Shown: positions 1-13,690, numbered from the stretch's first letter. The stretch is DNA of 25,513 bases from Plantago elongata (GCA_036897095.1 JAYMSP010002223.1:1-25513); one strand, 5' to 3'. Numbers and translations are program-made. Notes: a model not told the origin generated them from the sequence alone.

Positions 1-24
1 TATATATATATATATATATATATA
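1..24. repeat. (TA)n microsatellite at window edge
   Basis: The window opens with about 12 uninterrupted TA dinucleotides. The tract may extend beyond the left edge. Confidence 0.9.
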
Positions 25-1555
25 AAAATTAAAATTAAAAGTTAGTTTTTATGAACATTAATAAAATGCTCAAATATAATACTCTACTTACTAAATGTAT
101 CATTGTTTTAACACGTCAACGTATCAAATGAAACTGGATCACATATGTACTTGAAGTTAAGAAACCCAAAACATTTCTAACACAATTTACCAACTTATAT
201 TATATGAGGCAATTGAATTGATTTATCTTGATAGATTGTTGATTGAGGCATTCTACTTAATTTTAACCGATTGGATTCATGTTTTTCAATTTTTACCTAA
301 TTTTTGTGACAAGATTGGTAAAATTTGTGTCAACTATTGCTTTGAGCTGGAGTTTAGTTTATGATTATATTATATGTGTTTTCGTGTATGATATTGATTA
401 TGTTTATGTGAGTCATGAGTAGCTAACACATTCAATGACGGATTCAATGCATGTTCAGTAGGGTCATTCGTTTCAATATACACACTTTGACATCAAAAGA
501 ACATCTTGCGATTGATGAATCCATTGATTTGTTGCAATAAGTATACACTGCAATAGCTTGCTAATTGTAGCTTAGCGAAATTGACACATTCACTAATATT
601 ATCTGTTTTATAGAACATTTACTTCGCTTCATAGTTGTCTATACCGTGATTGTTACAAGGTTGGTGCATCGAGTGTTACCGCATTGTAATAATCATTTTT
701 GAAGTGTTTTAGCGATATATAGAGTAAATCGACAACGTTATCGTTGCATGATTCGTGCTAGCTAATTATGCAACTATATAGCAACACACAATACCTAATT
801 ATAAGTGTATACGGATACACGAATGGGACCATGTGAACTGCGTCAACATGATCTGCTCACAAATATGAAAAAGTCGTATCTGTTATAAAATTCGTTAAAT
901 TTGAATAAACGAACTTGAAATATTTTACTTTTTCTTAATTGATTAAATATGACTTTTGTTGATTTTCTTAATATACGTTTTTCTATAAATTAAATTTAAA
1001 TCACAATAATAATTATTTAAAGACGAATCTATATTTTTATTTAGAGACATACCAATATTTTAAAGAAATTTATTAATGTTAACAATCAAAACACATACGC
1101 TATCGACCTTTGAATTTTTAAATTTTACAACAAGATTCATTTCGTTAACAACATAGACCATTTTAAATATAATAAGAATGTTTAGTCCATAAATATCATT
1201 ATACAACTTTGTTAAACATATTAAATTTGTTATTAAAATTATAGATGATCGAGTGAGGAAATTCACAATTAAATTTAAATTATATGAAAATATTATTGTA
1301 ATTTATGAAATTGAAGCGGGTAAAAAAAAATGAAATTGAAAATTGATGCGGGTAATTAAAGAGGAATTGAAAATGAAGTGTGTGACTAGGGGATGACACC
1401 ACTGAACATACATTCCACAATCCTAATTTTTTTTTGGGTCATCACCAAAATGGACATTTTAGAGAGTGGTGGAAAAATTCAAAATTTCCCATCTACCTTG
1501 CGGATCTTAAAATGATCGGCACAATAATCAGTAGGATAATTATATAAAATTAAAT
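25..1555. other. AT-rich intergenic stretch, no gene seen
   Basis: No open reading frame in this stretch resembles a known protein, and the few short frames have a composition typical of AT-rich non-coding DNA. No clear terminal repeats, RNA gene or transposon domain were recognised. Confidence 0.6.
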
Positions 1556-1559
1556 AAAA

Positions 1560-1725
1560 ACATGTGTTGGTCGAATGGTTAGATAAGTCATATGCTAGGG
1601 ATGTGGTGAGGGATTGAATCTTTGTGTGTCCATGATTTTTTCAATTTGATTTTGGAAAGTAGATTGATAATAATAAAATAAAAAAGTAAAATAAAATAAA
1701 AAATAATTTAGTGATATTTAATTAA
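1560..1725 (+). mobile_element. possible tRNA-derived SINE remnant
   Basis: A box-A-like word (TGGTCGAATGG, 1568-1578) is followed 30-odd bases later by a box-B-like word (GGATTGAATCT, 1611-1621). This is the arrangement of the RNA polymerase III promoter in tRNAs and tRNA-derived SINEs, and the head resembles a serine or leucine tRNA. The segment then runs into an A-rich tail of AAATA-like words (about 1668-1720). It does not fold as an intact tRNA. No target-site duplication was confirmed, so this is a tentative call. Confidence 0.35.
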
Positions 1726-1805
1726 ATAAATATTTTTTTATTTTTTTGTTTTGAGGATAAATATGATATTTTATTAATATTTATATTTTTTATATTTAAA
1801 TATTT

Positions 1806-1865
1806 AAAAGGCGAAAGGGCGATTGCTTTGCCGTCAAAAGGTGATAGGGCGATCGCCTTATCGTC
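1806..1865. repeat. GC-rich 30-bp tandem doublet with palindromic core
   Basis: Two adjacent 30-bp units (1806-1835 and 1836-1865) match at about 24 of 30 positions. The second contains a near-perfect 20-bp palindrome (1843-1862) centred on GGCGATCGCC. Both units stand out from very AT-rich surroundings. Their role is unknown; they may be the core of a small foldback or MITE-like repeat. Confidence 0.7.
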
Positions 1866-3949
1866 CACGTCGATTTGATATGGACCTTCAGATTAAAGAT
1901 TTAATAGTATATTTTTAATTGTATGTTGTTAAGCAGGACGAAAGTTTCATAGACCGTAAAATAGCTCAATGAAGATAAGTTACGATATTACAACCTATTT
2001 TTTGAGTAATCGAGAACATATATAACACTTTGCTAGAAAAGAAAGCAACTAATAATTGGTTAAGCAAGCGGACAAAATATTGCAACAACTTTGAAGAATA
2101 CATAAGAAATCAGAACTTGAAGAAAACAACAAAGTTGAAAAATCCATAAGAAATCACTAATCAAGAACTCGAAGAAAACAACATATATAGTTGTATTTTT
2201 ATGTCGTCTCCTTCCAAGTTCCAATTTCCATCCACTTGTATTGTTGCTAGCTACATGACATACTTTCTTTCTATTTTCGGTCTTTGCAAGTTTCAGTGTT
2301 GTCAGTTGCATTTTCTACACACATATATAATTAATTCTTTTTCTATAATTACAAATTTTTTGAAGGCCTGCATTAGTGAGTGATTTTAGATACATTATTG
2401 TTATTAATGTTTAATAATCATATCTTAAAAATAATTGATCATTATATTTTACTATATAAATTATTAAACAATATAATAAATTTCTTATTGTCCTGTTAAA
2501 GTGTCAGTACGCTTTTAAAAGTGTCGTTTCACTTTTATAATTTATTTAACATTTCTTCTTAACTTACAACAATAAAAATAAGTTTTTAATTGTCATCTTG
2601 AAGTGTAATTTCACTCGTTAAAATGTTATTTACTATTGCACTTTGTTTAGCACTTTTTCTCTATTATTATTTTAAATTTCTCCACTCACAATCTCACACC
2701 ACACGCAACACTCCTTCCGAGTTTTTACAGATGCAGTCTAAAGGAATTGAAAACACTTTAGAACATGGTGAATATGATTAGTCTACGTGAATATTGTGGT
2801 TGTTGATTGGGTTCAGACAAAGAAATCAAGCTAGAGTTGTTTAGATGATGTCAATGGATTCTGGGCAATCTTGAACTTTTGATTTTTTGGATGGTTATTA
2901 TACTTATTAACAAGATTCAAGGCATTATATGTCTATGTATTTCATTTTTGCACATAAGTATTTATATTCCGTCGTTCTTTTAAAAATATTATATATTTAC
3001 GATTATATTTATCTCGCATAACTCTTTAAACTATTAAATGATGAAGATAAAGAAATAGTAAAAGGTCTACATTCACATATAAATTACTCATTTTAAGTTG
3101 GTCTAAGCCAACTTACATAATAAATAAAGTGAAAGAGACTCTTTCAGCATATTACACGGATAGTTGTAATTTCATCCTTTGTAAAATTTATGTCGTCATA
3201 ATTAATTACCAAGTTCTTTGGGAACAAATTTTGTATAAAATAACTCTAAACAATAACTTTGTGTATACGTATTACATATGGATAGTTGGGAAAAATAAAT
3301 AATGGTGAATGGTATGAAAGCTAAGACACACACGTTCCCACAAAAGATCCAAGATTTTGGATCATAGTGGTGGGTGATGGCTAAGACTAGTAGGAAGTGA
3401 TTTTCAACTTCTAACAAGTCAAATGTCTTAAATTAAACTATAAGTACTAATTATCTATAGCGTGAAGAAATGAATGATCGAACATGATCAAACTCATTTA
3501 TTTATAAACATCATAAAACTTGCCCAACTTAACATGGGAGAAAGTGGATCAATAAAATACTTAGATAAGTACTTGAGATGGAATTAAGGAATTAATTAAA
3601 ATTAGAAGAAGAGTAGAAACTGGAAAGAACTTGTAGTTGACAATTTCATTTCCAGATCCGATCCCTATGCAGTGCTAACCTCACTCCGATCCTTTCTTTC
3701 ATTAATATGGTTTATTGGATTTCGTACTTGACTCATTTTCCAACTATCTTCGCCTCATGTAAGCTGCAGAAATCTTCATTTTTCCTATAAATTAATATTC
3801 AATATCTATGTGATTTTTTAGTTTCATTTAAAGATCATGTATTATCACGATCATTCCTTCCTCTATCAACTTGATCTTTAACATTCAAAGTGTTATATTT
3901 AAGCTTTTTTTTCCGCCATTTAATTTTAAAAAATATATAAAGTTAACCT
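1866..3949. other. AT-rich intergenic stretch upstream of WRKY gene
   Basis: No protein-coding gene is supported here. A local direct repeat is visible at 2100-2183, where the words AAGAAATCA and GAAGAAAACAAC each occur twice. The rest is low-complexity AT-rich DNA. The part from about 2700 on may be distal promoter of the WRKY gene, but nothing in the sequence proves it. Confidence 0.55.
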
Positions 3950-4451
3950 GGTCAAATTTTAATGGAGAAATTGAGGACTCGATTGACCGATTGATTAAAA
4001 TGAAGATGACCGGTGAAGGCGCGACTTGTTCTTACGGGTTCTTATATTACCGCTTCGAATAGTCATATGTCTCTCTTTGAAATAAAATGAGAGTTTATAT
4101 TTTTATTTTACAAATCAAAGAAAAACAGAAGAAGCAAACAAAAAGAATTAGAATGAAGAATGTATAGCTATTGACATTGTGACATGTGAGGACAATATAG
4201 TCATCTAAAACAGCCATAAAATACAAAGATGTAACAATCAACACGTACGTGTATTTATTATCCTAAAACAATAGTACTATACTGCTATAGAACAAGAAAA
4301 CAATAATACAAAAAAATTAACCACATCTAAAAATGTTACTAAAAGTCAAAACTAAGATGCGACTTTAATTACATCACTAAACATGTACTTCTCTAATTCT
4401 ACTGCTGTTCCTACCATCTGCCTTGTTTATTTTCAAACCAGGCATTTGACT
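3950..4451 (+). promoter_or_regulatory. W-box cluster in the WRKY gene promoter
   Basis: Four copies of the full W-box TTGAC[C/T], the site bound by WRKY proteins, lie within 600 bp of the start codon: 3950-3955 (as GGTCAA, - strand), 3983-3988 (TTGACC), 4344-4349 (AGTCAA, - strand) and 4446-4451 (TTGACT). A core TTGACA lies at 4171-4176. Chance expectation is below one full site for this length. Known WRKY genes are often controlled by WRKY proteins, including themselves, so auto- or cross-regulation is a reasonable inference. A TATA-like word (TTATAAAC) sits near 4479, about 60 bp before the start codon. Confidence 0.55.
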
Positions 4452-4539
4452 TCTGCCCTCCAAATTCTTTCTCCTCAAATTATAAACATAGCTATAGAGG
4501 AAGACTTCTCTCCATACTTCTTTCTTCACCATTTTTCCT

Positions 4540-6486
<1,947 letters not shown>

Positions 6487-7253
6487 AAGAAAGGAATGAA
6501 TCACGATCATGTTTTGGTCCTCTCTAAGTGACCGTCCTGTTCAAAATTGGTCATATTGGTTTTCAGTTTTGCAGAACTGAAATCATAGAGATATCAACTG
6601 TTATTTGATGATCACATGCTTTTTGATATCCTACATTATGCATGGCATGTGTATTGCGGTACTGTTTGGAAGGTGCGAAGCAGGAGATGGATTCGAATTC
6701 GAAATTAATCCAAGGGGATGAAGAATTTAGAGAAGGAGCTGCCAAGGAAGTTTCCAAAGGAATCTGAAATTAAAGCTTTGTTCAGAGACAGATGATTTGT
6801 AGATTATTTTGTAGTTATATAATGGTATAGTTTATCTTAACTTCTGTAAGGAGGGATTATTATTTTTCTTGTTTTGAAGAAGAAATTGAACTTTTTTGGG
6901 ATTCCCATTGTGGATTTGTCAATGGAGGTAACCATGTGAAGCCTTGACTGTTGTAAAACTCAAGTTCTTGATTAGACACATTCAAAGATTAATTTGGTTT
7001 TGTATTACTTTTCTGTTTAGATTTCCAAGACACATTTAGATCTGCGATTTTTGCTCTTTTGTAAATTATTACACTTTATTTAGGATGTGTTCTCTGAAAT
7101 TAATGGTCGATTACTTGATTATTCCATATGGCAGCTACATAATTTATTGCTGGTAGCTAGATTAGATTGTTTAAGTTTTGGAATTCAGAGATAACTAATT
7201 AATAGAGTACACATACGTACAATATACAGTTAACTAGACACAATTCGGTCAGG
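6487..7253 (+). other. WRKY 3' UTR and downstream intergenic DNA
   Basis: The first few hundred bases after the WRKY stop codon are probably 3' untranslated region: they are T-rich and contain no competing gene. The exact polyadenylation site cannot be placed. The remainder up to the MITE pair is AT-rich and featureless to the eye. Confidence 0.5.
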
Positions 7254-7410
7254 AGTATGTGTTATACTCATTGAAGATTTTATTAAACTGAATTAAACTA
7301 AATAGCACTGAACTGATGTGAGATATAAATTACAACTAAGTCGAGCTGAACTGAATTGTACTGAACTGGAAACTGAACTAAAGTGATTTTCAGTTGAATA
7401 GAACACAACT
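7254..7410 (+). mobile_element. degenerate Tourist-like MITE, first of a tandem pair
   Basis: This segment is a diverged copy of the neighbouring element. Both contain the block TATAAATTAYAACTAAGTCG followed by CTGAACTGAA words, and this copy ends in GAACACAACT, the counterpart of GAACATAGCC at the end of the second copy, followed by TAA. The left end is eroded and approximate. The high density of ACTGAA words is internal to the element. Confidence 0.5.
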
Positions 7411-7413
7411 TAA

Positions 7414-7591
7414 GACTGTGTTCTCTTCAACTGATATTTACTGAACTGGACTGGACTGAACTGGACTAAACCGAACCGGACTGAACTGGAGTAAGGTATA
7501 AATTATAACTAAGTCGAGCTGAACTGAACTGAACTGAATTGAACTGGACTGAATAGAACTGAAATAACTTTTAGTTCAAGAGAACATAGCC
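7414..7591 (+). mobile_element. Tourist-like (PIF/Harbinger) MITE, 178 bp
   Basis: The left end reads GACTGTGTTCTCTT and the reverse complement of the right end reads GGCTATGTTCTCTT, an imperfect terminal inverted repeat. It is flanked on both sides by TAA (7411-7413 and 7592-7594), the 3-bp target duplication typical of PIF/Harbinger elements and Tourist MITEs. The interior consists largely of CTGAA and CTGGA words. It has no coding capacity, so it would depend on a transposase made elsewhere. It abuts a second, older-looking copy and shares the TAA between them. Confidence 0.65.
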
Positions 7592-7594
7592 TAA

Positions 7595-8739
7595 TCATGG
7601 TGAAAATGAATATATTTTATTCCCTAAAATTTTATTATTTTACAAATACCCTCTAAAATGTATGCTTATGATTGTGTAATTCATAAATTTTGTCCACTAA
7701 AATTAAAGAAATTCTAGGGCAAAAATCATACTACGATGTTTGAAATCACATTGTGATGTTTGTCCCGGCCGACAAAATTTCGAAAATGATCAAATTTGAA
7801 GGGTAATTATATAAACACACGTATATATACACTAATTTTATGTGAAATTACTAGCTAATTCACATAGGATAATTGCTGAAAATAAAGGGTGATCGATCTT
7901 GATTGTTATTCCAGTAATTTAGTTCGTCCAAAATTTCGGTACGTGGGATGATGGGAATAATGGGATCGGCATACAATTTCTTTTGACTACATTTTCAAGC
8001 TAACACGAGATTTTTAAAAATTTGCGGATAAATATTATAAATATTTCACTACAAGTCTGTAATGTAGTTAGTCAAGCCACATATGGTTAATTACCAATGA
8101 CTGAAGAACATACAGAAATTAATTGACGAACGGTTAGCTGTTTTCGTTGAAACCAGACCAGTTTATATTGAGTGAGGCTAAAGCGCTATTAATTAACGCA
8201 AATTATTGTACTTGCGCTATATAAGTCTATAAATGTCTACGTACGTTACTTAACCGACTAATTAACATTCCTTCTTTCTGTCAGGGTTGTTACCATGGCA
8301 AGGCAACTAGGTCGGCCATTGGTCGTAACAAGAATTTTTAACTACTCTATACGTTGTTTTATAGCCAATGAGACCTGTCAATGTGAGTGGTCTTGTGTTT
8401 TAGAGTATCACTATGATAGTTCTAATAGAATGAGACATTGAGTGATGAGTTTTGTACATATAAAATCATAAAAGAAAATAAATAAATATGATAGTACATA
8501 GTCACTGTGATTTTTTTTTATATATTAGTAAATTCACTATATTGATGAGAATTCAATAAAATGAATAATGAACTAACAAAGCTTGACATAGAATGTATAA
8601 ATTGACGAGTCATGGCTATATTAATGCTATGTTTGGCAAAAACGATCTACAAATAATATGACTATAGGAACTGATAATATGGCATATGTGAGGAGTTAGC
8701 AGAAACGCTGACCTAATTGACGACTTTTTGGTTGCGGCG
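7595..8739. other. intergenic stretch, no gene seen
   Basis: No known protein is recognisable. A 48-codon frame (8295-8441) starts with ATGGCAAGG but resembles nothing familiar. It overlaps a short inverted repeat (TTGTTACC near 8287 against GGTCGTAACAAG near 8321), which suggests a small hairpin or MITE remnant rather than a gene. Confidence 0.5.
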
Positions 8740-9820
8740 ACAACTTCTCTAGTCGCCACATCAAGGTCGACCAAATAAAGCTCGATTATATATAAATTTA
8801 ATTTGGAAATTTAATCTTGAATTTAATAGAATATGCAGCGAAAATAACATGACAAAGAGATAAGTTTCTAGCAGATTATATTCCTATAATCCACCGAGCC
8901 TCATAGCGAAAATATCCACTATACGAATAATGAATACAAAGAACTACTCTAGAGCTATTCTACGAATATATCTAGATGCAAAACAACTAAGCAATTGTAA
9001 AGAATCAACTCTACCAATCTATCAACCGCTAAGTTTTAGATAGACAAAGCTTAGAACAGTATGAAAGAAATCGTGAATCGAAGAATAAATAAACTCTCGA
9101 TTTTTCTCGATTGATCGTCATAGACTCCGTTGATTTCTCTGGTATGAGTGTCTCTGTCATACCAGGTTGGGTAGCTACATTATCCATAAGCTCATGGATC
9201 AGTGTTATGGGATCATTGGGCACAAATTCCTTGAACATCATCTCAGCATCAATGTGTGCGTCATCAACAACATTCTTACCCTCAAAGGAAGGGTATCTTG
9301 GCTTTGGAAGATGTCACTGTTGCTTTTTCCTCGCCTTTGCCCTATTTTGGTCTGGATGCAGTAGATGGTGTATCCTCCACACCCTCTGTCTCAAAATCTA
9401 TGGCATCAGCTTCAACCAGTGGTGTATTGGATACACCGCCTATATCAGTGGGTATAGGCAGTGCACCCTCTTGGTCGTCATTAACAATTGCATCATCCAC
9501 TAGCTTTTAGAGGAGTACCATAATATCTAAACCAATACTTCCTAATATAGGTGTCAAAGTCGATTTCTTCTTCTCATAACCCTTATCTTCTTTCTTGAAT
9601 ATATCCAAGATCTCCTTGTAGTATACAATCTATTTCAAGCAATATCATCTTTCTTGAATATACCCAATATCTTCCAAGGTCTCCTTGTAATATCCAATCT
9701 CTCCCAACCTAGTTAAATCTGCACAAGTGATCAACTAAAATCGTGGAACCAGTTAGGTAATTAAATAAGGCAAAACATAATCTGAATTTTATTGTGAAAC
9801 AGAATTCTATCGACTTTGGT
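8740..9820 (-). mobile_element. LTR-retrotransposon fossil, inverted fragment
   Basis: Read on the - strand, this holds internal sequence matching 14640-15230 of the neighbouring + strand element, followed by the 3' part of its LTR (8740-about 9125, matching about 10680-11060). The fragment is broken and internally rearranged. It is probably the left remnant of an older, - strand relative into which the + strand element inserted; the matching right remnant would be 17330-17862. The outer left edge is approximate, because similarity to the other LTR copies fades near 8745. Confidence 0.65.
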
Positions 9821-10098
9821 GTACTGGGTATACTGAACACACCAGTGAGTGTTATGACTAGTATGTTACTGCAAGGTTGGTGGAGTGTACTGACTACACC
9901 ACTGTTTGTTATGGACAACATGTTGGGTTGTTATATTCCTAGGATTCTATGTTTCTTTTGTCTAATTATATTATCTCTATTGTTCTGATTAAAGGGGAGA
10001 AATCTCTTGACTTGAGGAGGAGATATTATATATATTTTTGCACTTGTTTTGACAGGTTTATAGGTGATATGGAGAAAGACAAAAACTAAGGGGGATAC
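9821..10098 (+). mobile_element. LTR-retrotransposon fossil, 3' end of an internal region
   Basis: This matches the last 250-odd bases of the internal region at about 15985-16244, ending in the same purine tract (AAAACTAAGGGGG) immediately before the LTR at 10099. The LTR that follows therefore looks like the 3' LTR of one truncated copy as well as the 5' LTR of the next. This implies a former tandem LTR-internal-LTR-internal-LTR arrangement. Confidence 0.65.
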
Positions 10099-11154
10099 TG
10101 TAAGTGAGAGATTTCTGGATGTATATAGGATACACTCCCAGAACTTCTGTTCACCAAGTTAAGTGGGTGTACTGGATACACCCTACGACTGGACAGATTC
10201 TCACACTTTATATATATAATCTGTTTATAGTTTTTACCTTTATTCTAATCACTAATTATTTCCACAACATTGGATATATATGTGTGCAGATATTTTAGGA
10301 CAAAAGATCCCATAGAATCATGGAGCATTGCAAGTCTAATATAAGAAGGATTGTACTTCGCTAAACAACTTAGAGTTTCCTAAAGGAAGAAGAAGTCGAT
10401 TGGAATAAGAACAAGACTCAATGTAGGACTTTCATGTTCACATAGAAGTTCACCACTATTATATATAGAAGGTCATGCATTGAAGAAGAATACAAGAGTA
10501 TATACAAGTCGTCAACAAGGATTGGAGTTTGAGTTGGAGTAAATCTTGAAGTAGAAGACGATTAGGACTCAAACTGCAAACAATAAAAATCAAAATAAAT
10601 CTGATGTGCTCAGGAAGTTTTTGACAACTATATATACCCCCAACAACTCATCAAGATACATAGGGAAATCAACGGAGTCTACGGCGATCAATCAAGAAAA
10701 ACCGAGAGTTTATTTATTCTTAGATTCATGATTTCTTTCATACTATTTTAAGCTTCTTCTATCTAAAACTTAGAGGTTGATAGATAAATTGATAGAGTTA
10801 ATTCTTTATACTTGCTTAGATGTTTTGCACCTAGATATATTCGGAGAATAGATCTAGAGTAGTTCTTTGTATTCATTATTCGTATAGTGAATATTTTCGT
10901 CATGAAACTCGATGGATTATAAAATGTAATCTGCTAGAAACTTATATCTCTTTGTCATGTTATTTCCGCTGCATATTCTGTTAAATTCGAGATTAGGTTT
11001 CCAGATTAGATTTATATATAATCGAGCTTTATTTTGTCGAACATGGTGTGGCGACTACACCCTAAACTATTTTGTACAGTTTTAGGTGTACTCGATACAC
11101 TACACTTCAGGTTTAGCTTGTATAGTACTAAATCCCGGTCCGCTTGCTATTTCA
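10099..11154 (+). repeat. long terminal repeat (5' LTR), 1056 bp
   Basis: The repeat begins TGTAAGTGAG and ends CTATTTCA, with the usual TG...CA ends. It follows a polypurine tract and is followed by a primer-binding site. Its sequence recurs in the same orientation at 16245-17329 and in inverted orientation at 8740-9125 and 17330-17862. By eye the two + strand LTRs differ at very roughly 5-8% of positions plus indels, suggesting an age of a few million years. That figure is an impression, not a computed value. Confidence 0.8.
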
Positions 11155-11156
11155 AT

Positions 11157-11168
11157 TGGTATCAGAGC
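11157..11168 (+). other. primer-binding site of the LTR element
   Basis: TGGTATCAGAGC lies two bases after the LTR end. It is the well-known complement to the 3' end of plant initiator tRNA-Met, used to prime minus-strand DNA synthesis in many Copia and Gypsy elements. Confidence 0.85.
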
Positions 11169-12233
11169 CAAGCACTGAATACACTGGTGTTTGGATTTGG
11201 TATTAATGTAATGGATCAAGCTAATTCTTATTTTAGTAGTTTTTATGTGGTAGATTATTTTGATTTCTCTTATGTTAATTCTAAAAAAATAATACATTGT
11301 GCTTGTATCAAAACAATTGATATTTGTGCTTGTAGATTTATTACATATAACTACTGTTTTGTTCATATTCTTTCTAGTACAGATTATTTGAATTGGAAAG
11401 AATGGTACAAGGATGAGCTCAGGCTAGAGGAACTTAATGTGCATAATCGTTGTGCTATTTCCAGTGTTGCGAGTACATCCGATGCAACAACACGACTTGA
11501 CAGAGAAGAGCAAGAATCTAGTGTTGCGGATACACCGGATTCAACATCAAAGTCAGCCGCACACTTTGAAACCGATGATCATGATGTTGTACCGGATGAT
11601 CGAGTTAGGCATGAGCTATCAACTGAGATAAGGAGTAACCCTTCTACATTGAACTTAATTGGTATGCCTCTTTCTATTTCATCTTGTCATCTATCATATG
11701 TTATGTGTGTGCATGTCATATACCCACTCAAACCATGAACACTTCGTCCAAATTCTTTAAAGCAAATTTTGAGATACATATGTGATCCTATGTTTATTCG
11801 CTTTTGTTTTTGTATTTGGATTGTAGATTTGAATGTTAGAATTTCCGCTTGTGGAGATTTCTTCTATTTGTTTGGTATGTGGTATATTGGCTTAAGCTAT
11901 CTGATGTTTACGTAAAACCTCAAAACCATGATAGATAGCGTTATTTGAAAATGTTTTATGTTCTGTTTTTGTATATAATTTTTTTATTAAAAAAGAAAAA
12001 AAAAACTTGGGGTTTTCGAAACACCACCGGATAACACAAAAACTGTTTGTGGTGGTTTTTGAGTTGTGATCTTAATATCTATCTTTGCTGAGTACGGTGG
12101 TTGGTTACCTTTGCTTTTCTTGCTTTTGTGGTCACACCTTTCGTATTTGCTATTCTCCTTTCATAAAAAAAAAAATCTCTTTCTCTCTTCTTCTTGACTT
12201 CTTGTGGGCATTTGGATGGATTTTGGTGAAAAT

Positions 12234-12337
12234 TGTGTTTGGATGGACATTTGAGTGGGGTATTTTAAGTGTATTTTAGGCCAAATCACTGTTCATCGAG
12301 CCAAATGGGGGATATTCAAATCCTCATCCAAACACCC
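12234..12337. mobile_element. possible small MITE inside the retroelement
   Basis: GTGTTTGGATGGACATTTGA at the left is matched, inverted, by the right end near 12318-12337 (GTGTTTGGATGAGGATTTGA on the - strand): about 17 of 20 positions agree. Such TGTTTGGATG ends are common in plant MITEs. No target-site duplication was found, and the outer edges may lie a few bases beyond. Confidence 0.4.
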
Positions 12338-12581
12338 CCTAAGTGTTTTCAGGGGAGTGTGTTTGTAGTGACCTTACTCTTGTTTGTGTTTGGTCGACCG
12401 TTTGCTTTGACTTCTCTCCTTTTATATAAAATAAAAATATTCGTGTGAGCAGCACATCTATGAGTCGTGGGTTTTGATACTTGGTCATATTCGATTCTAA
12501 TAAAGCCTCTCCTTGTTTGCATGCTTTTATTTTTATGTTTGTGGTTGTGCATTCAGAATTGCTAGATATAATCTGCTTTAA

Positions 12582-12799
12582 TACTGGGGTGCTTGGAGTT
12601 CTGGCTGCCAGCATTTGGAGTGGATGTCTTACTTGAGGCAGTTTCTATAAAGGTGAGAAAGATAATGTGCATGCATTGGGATACTGGGGTGTATGGAGTT
12701 TCGGCTGCCTGCATTCAGTCTTATGTGCACACCTGTTTTGCTGAAAGAGTTGTGATATTGTTGGGGTGTATATGGCTCCGGTTGCCTGCATTCAATGTG
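12582..12799 (+). repeat. three imperfect copies of a 40-bp unit
   Basis: Copies at 12582-12622, 12682-12719 and 12759-12799 share GGGGTGYATGGAGTT, then GGCTGCCTGCATTCA, with small changes. They lie in the non-coding internal part of the LTR element and have irregular spacing. Function unknown. Confidence 0.65.
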
Positions 12800-13373
12800 T
12801 GTCCTACTCACTAATGCAAAAAATAATAACAATACAACCATTGTGCTTTATATTTCTTGTGAACTGTTTGGACTAGGTGGAATTTAATAAAAAGTTCGGG
12901 TGTGGTTCTTGTGACTAGATAACTCCATGCTTATGTGTATGTGCTGCCTACATTCTTCCTTAACCTCCCCCTTGTTTTTCTTGTGGAGTTTATGCCTTGC
13001 TTTTGTGTTTTGACCACACTGACTTGTAGTATGTGTTTCCGCAACACTCTTTTCAGGTTACACTTTATGACAGTACTTGTTTGTCCCCTTATTTCCCTCT
13101 TATATCTTGTTCCTTTCCCCTCTTCATCTTATTTTTTACGTGGAGAATTGCTTGTACTTTCGTGTTGTGATTACATTGTGGGTTGAGTAGGGTGTTGCCA
13201 ATACACCCAGTACGTTGCGTTGACTGATATTTTGCTTTGATTTGTGCTTTCTATTCCTTCCCAGTCCTATGTCTTCCCAGATTGTTTGAAAGAAAGATTC
13301 GTGAGTGCGTGTGTGATTTGGACTTATTTAATCATGTTTCTGGCTTAATTTCGAGATAATTTTGACTTTTTTT

Positions 13374-13690
13374 TAGCTTGTAACGTATTATCTCTCATTT
13401 AGCTAAGATTCTCCAGTGGCTTTTTTCTAACGGATTATCTCCTGTTTATTTGTGAAAATCTTTTACCAAAAACCTTTTCTAATGATTGACATTAGTTTTG
13501 GATATGTGTCCCAAAATCTTTTACCGCTTTTTTTCTAGCTTGTAACGTATTATCTCTCATTTAGCTAAGATTCTCTATAAATGGGTTTTTCTAACGGATT
13601 ATCTCCAGTTTAGTTGTGAAAATCTTTTACCAAAAACCTTTTCTAATGATTGACATTAGTTTTGGATATGTGTCTCAAGATCTTCTTTTT
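13374..13690 (+). repeat. 162-bp tandem duplication
   Basis: Two adjacent copies begin TAGCTTGTAACG at 13374 and 13536 (period 162 bp). They share long identical blocks such as CGTATTATCTCTCATTTAGC and differ by a few substitutions and a short indel. They lie in the internal region of the LTR element and code for nothing recognisable. Confidence 0.85.

Noticed and set aside
1568-1621. Possible tRNA gene
   Set aside because: Box A and B words are present but no cloverleaf stems or acceptor end can be formed; a SINE remnant is likelier.
1843-1862. GCGATCGC resembles the HIP1 palindrome of cyanobacteria
   Set aside because: A single occurrence in plant nuclear DNA; HIP1 is defined by very high genome-wide frequency, so no cyanobacterial origin is implied.
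7290-7580. Simple CTGAA pentanucleotide microsatellite
   Set aside because: The words are irregular and enclosed by inverted ends and TAA duplications, so a MITE pair explains them better.
8295-8441. 48-codon frame starting ATGGCAAGG after a TGTCAG acceptor-like word
   Set aside because: No recognisable family, overlaps a short inverted repeat, and no neighbouring exons fit.
9111-9503. 130-codon frame on the + strand
   Set aside because: It is antisense to inverted internal sequence of the LTR element; the matching sense segment lies at 14855-15230.
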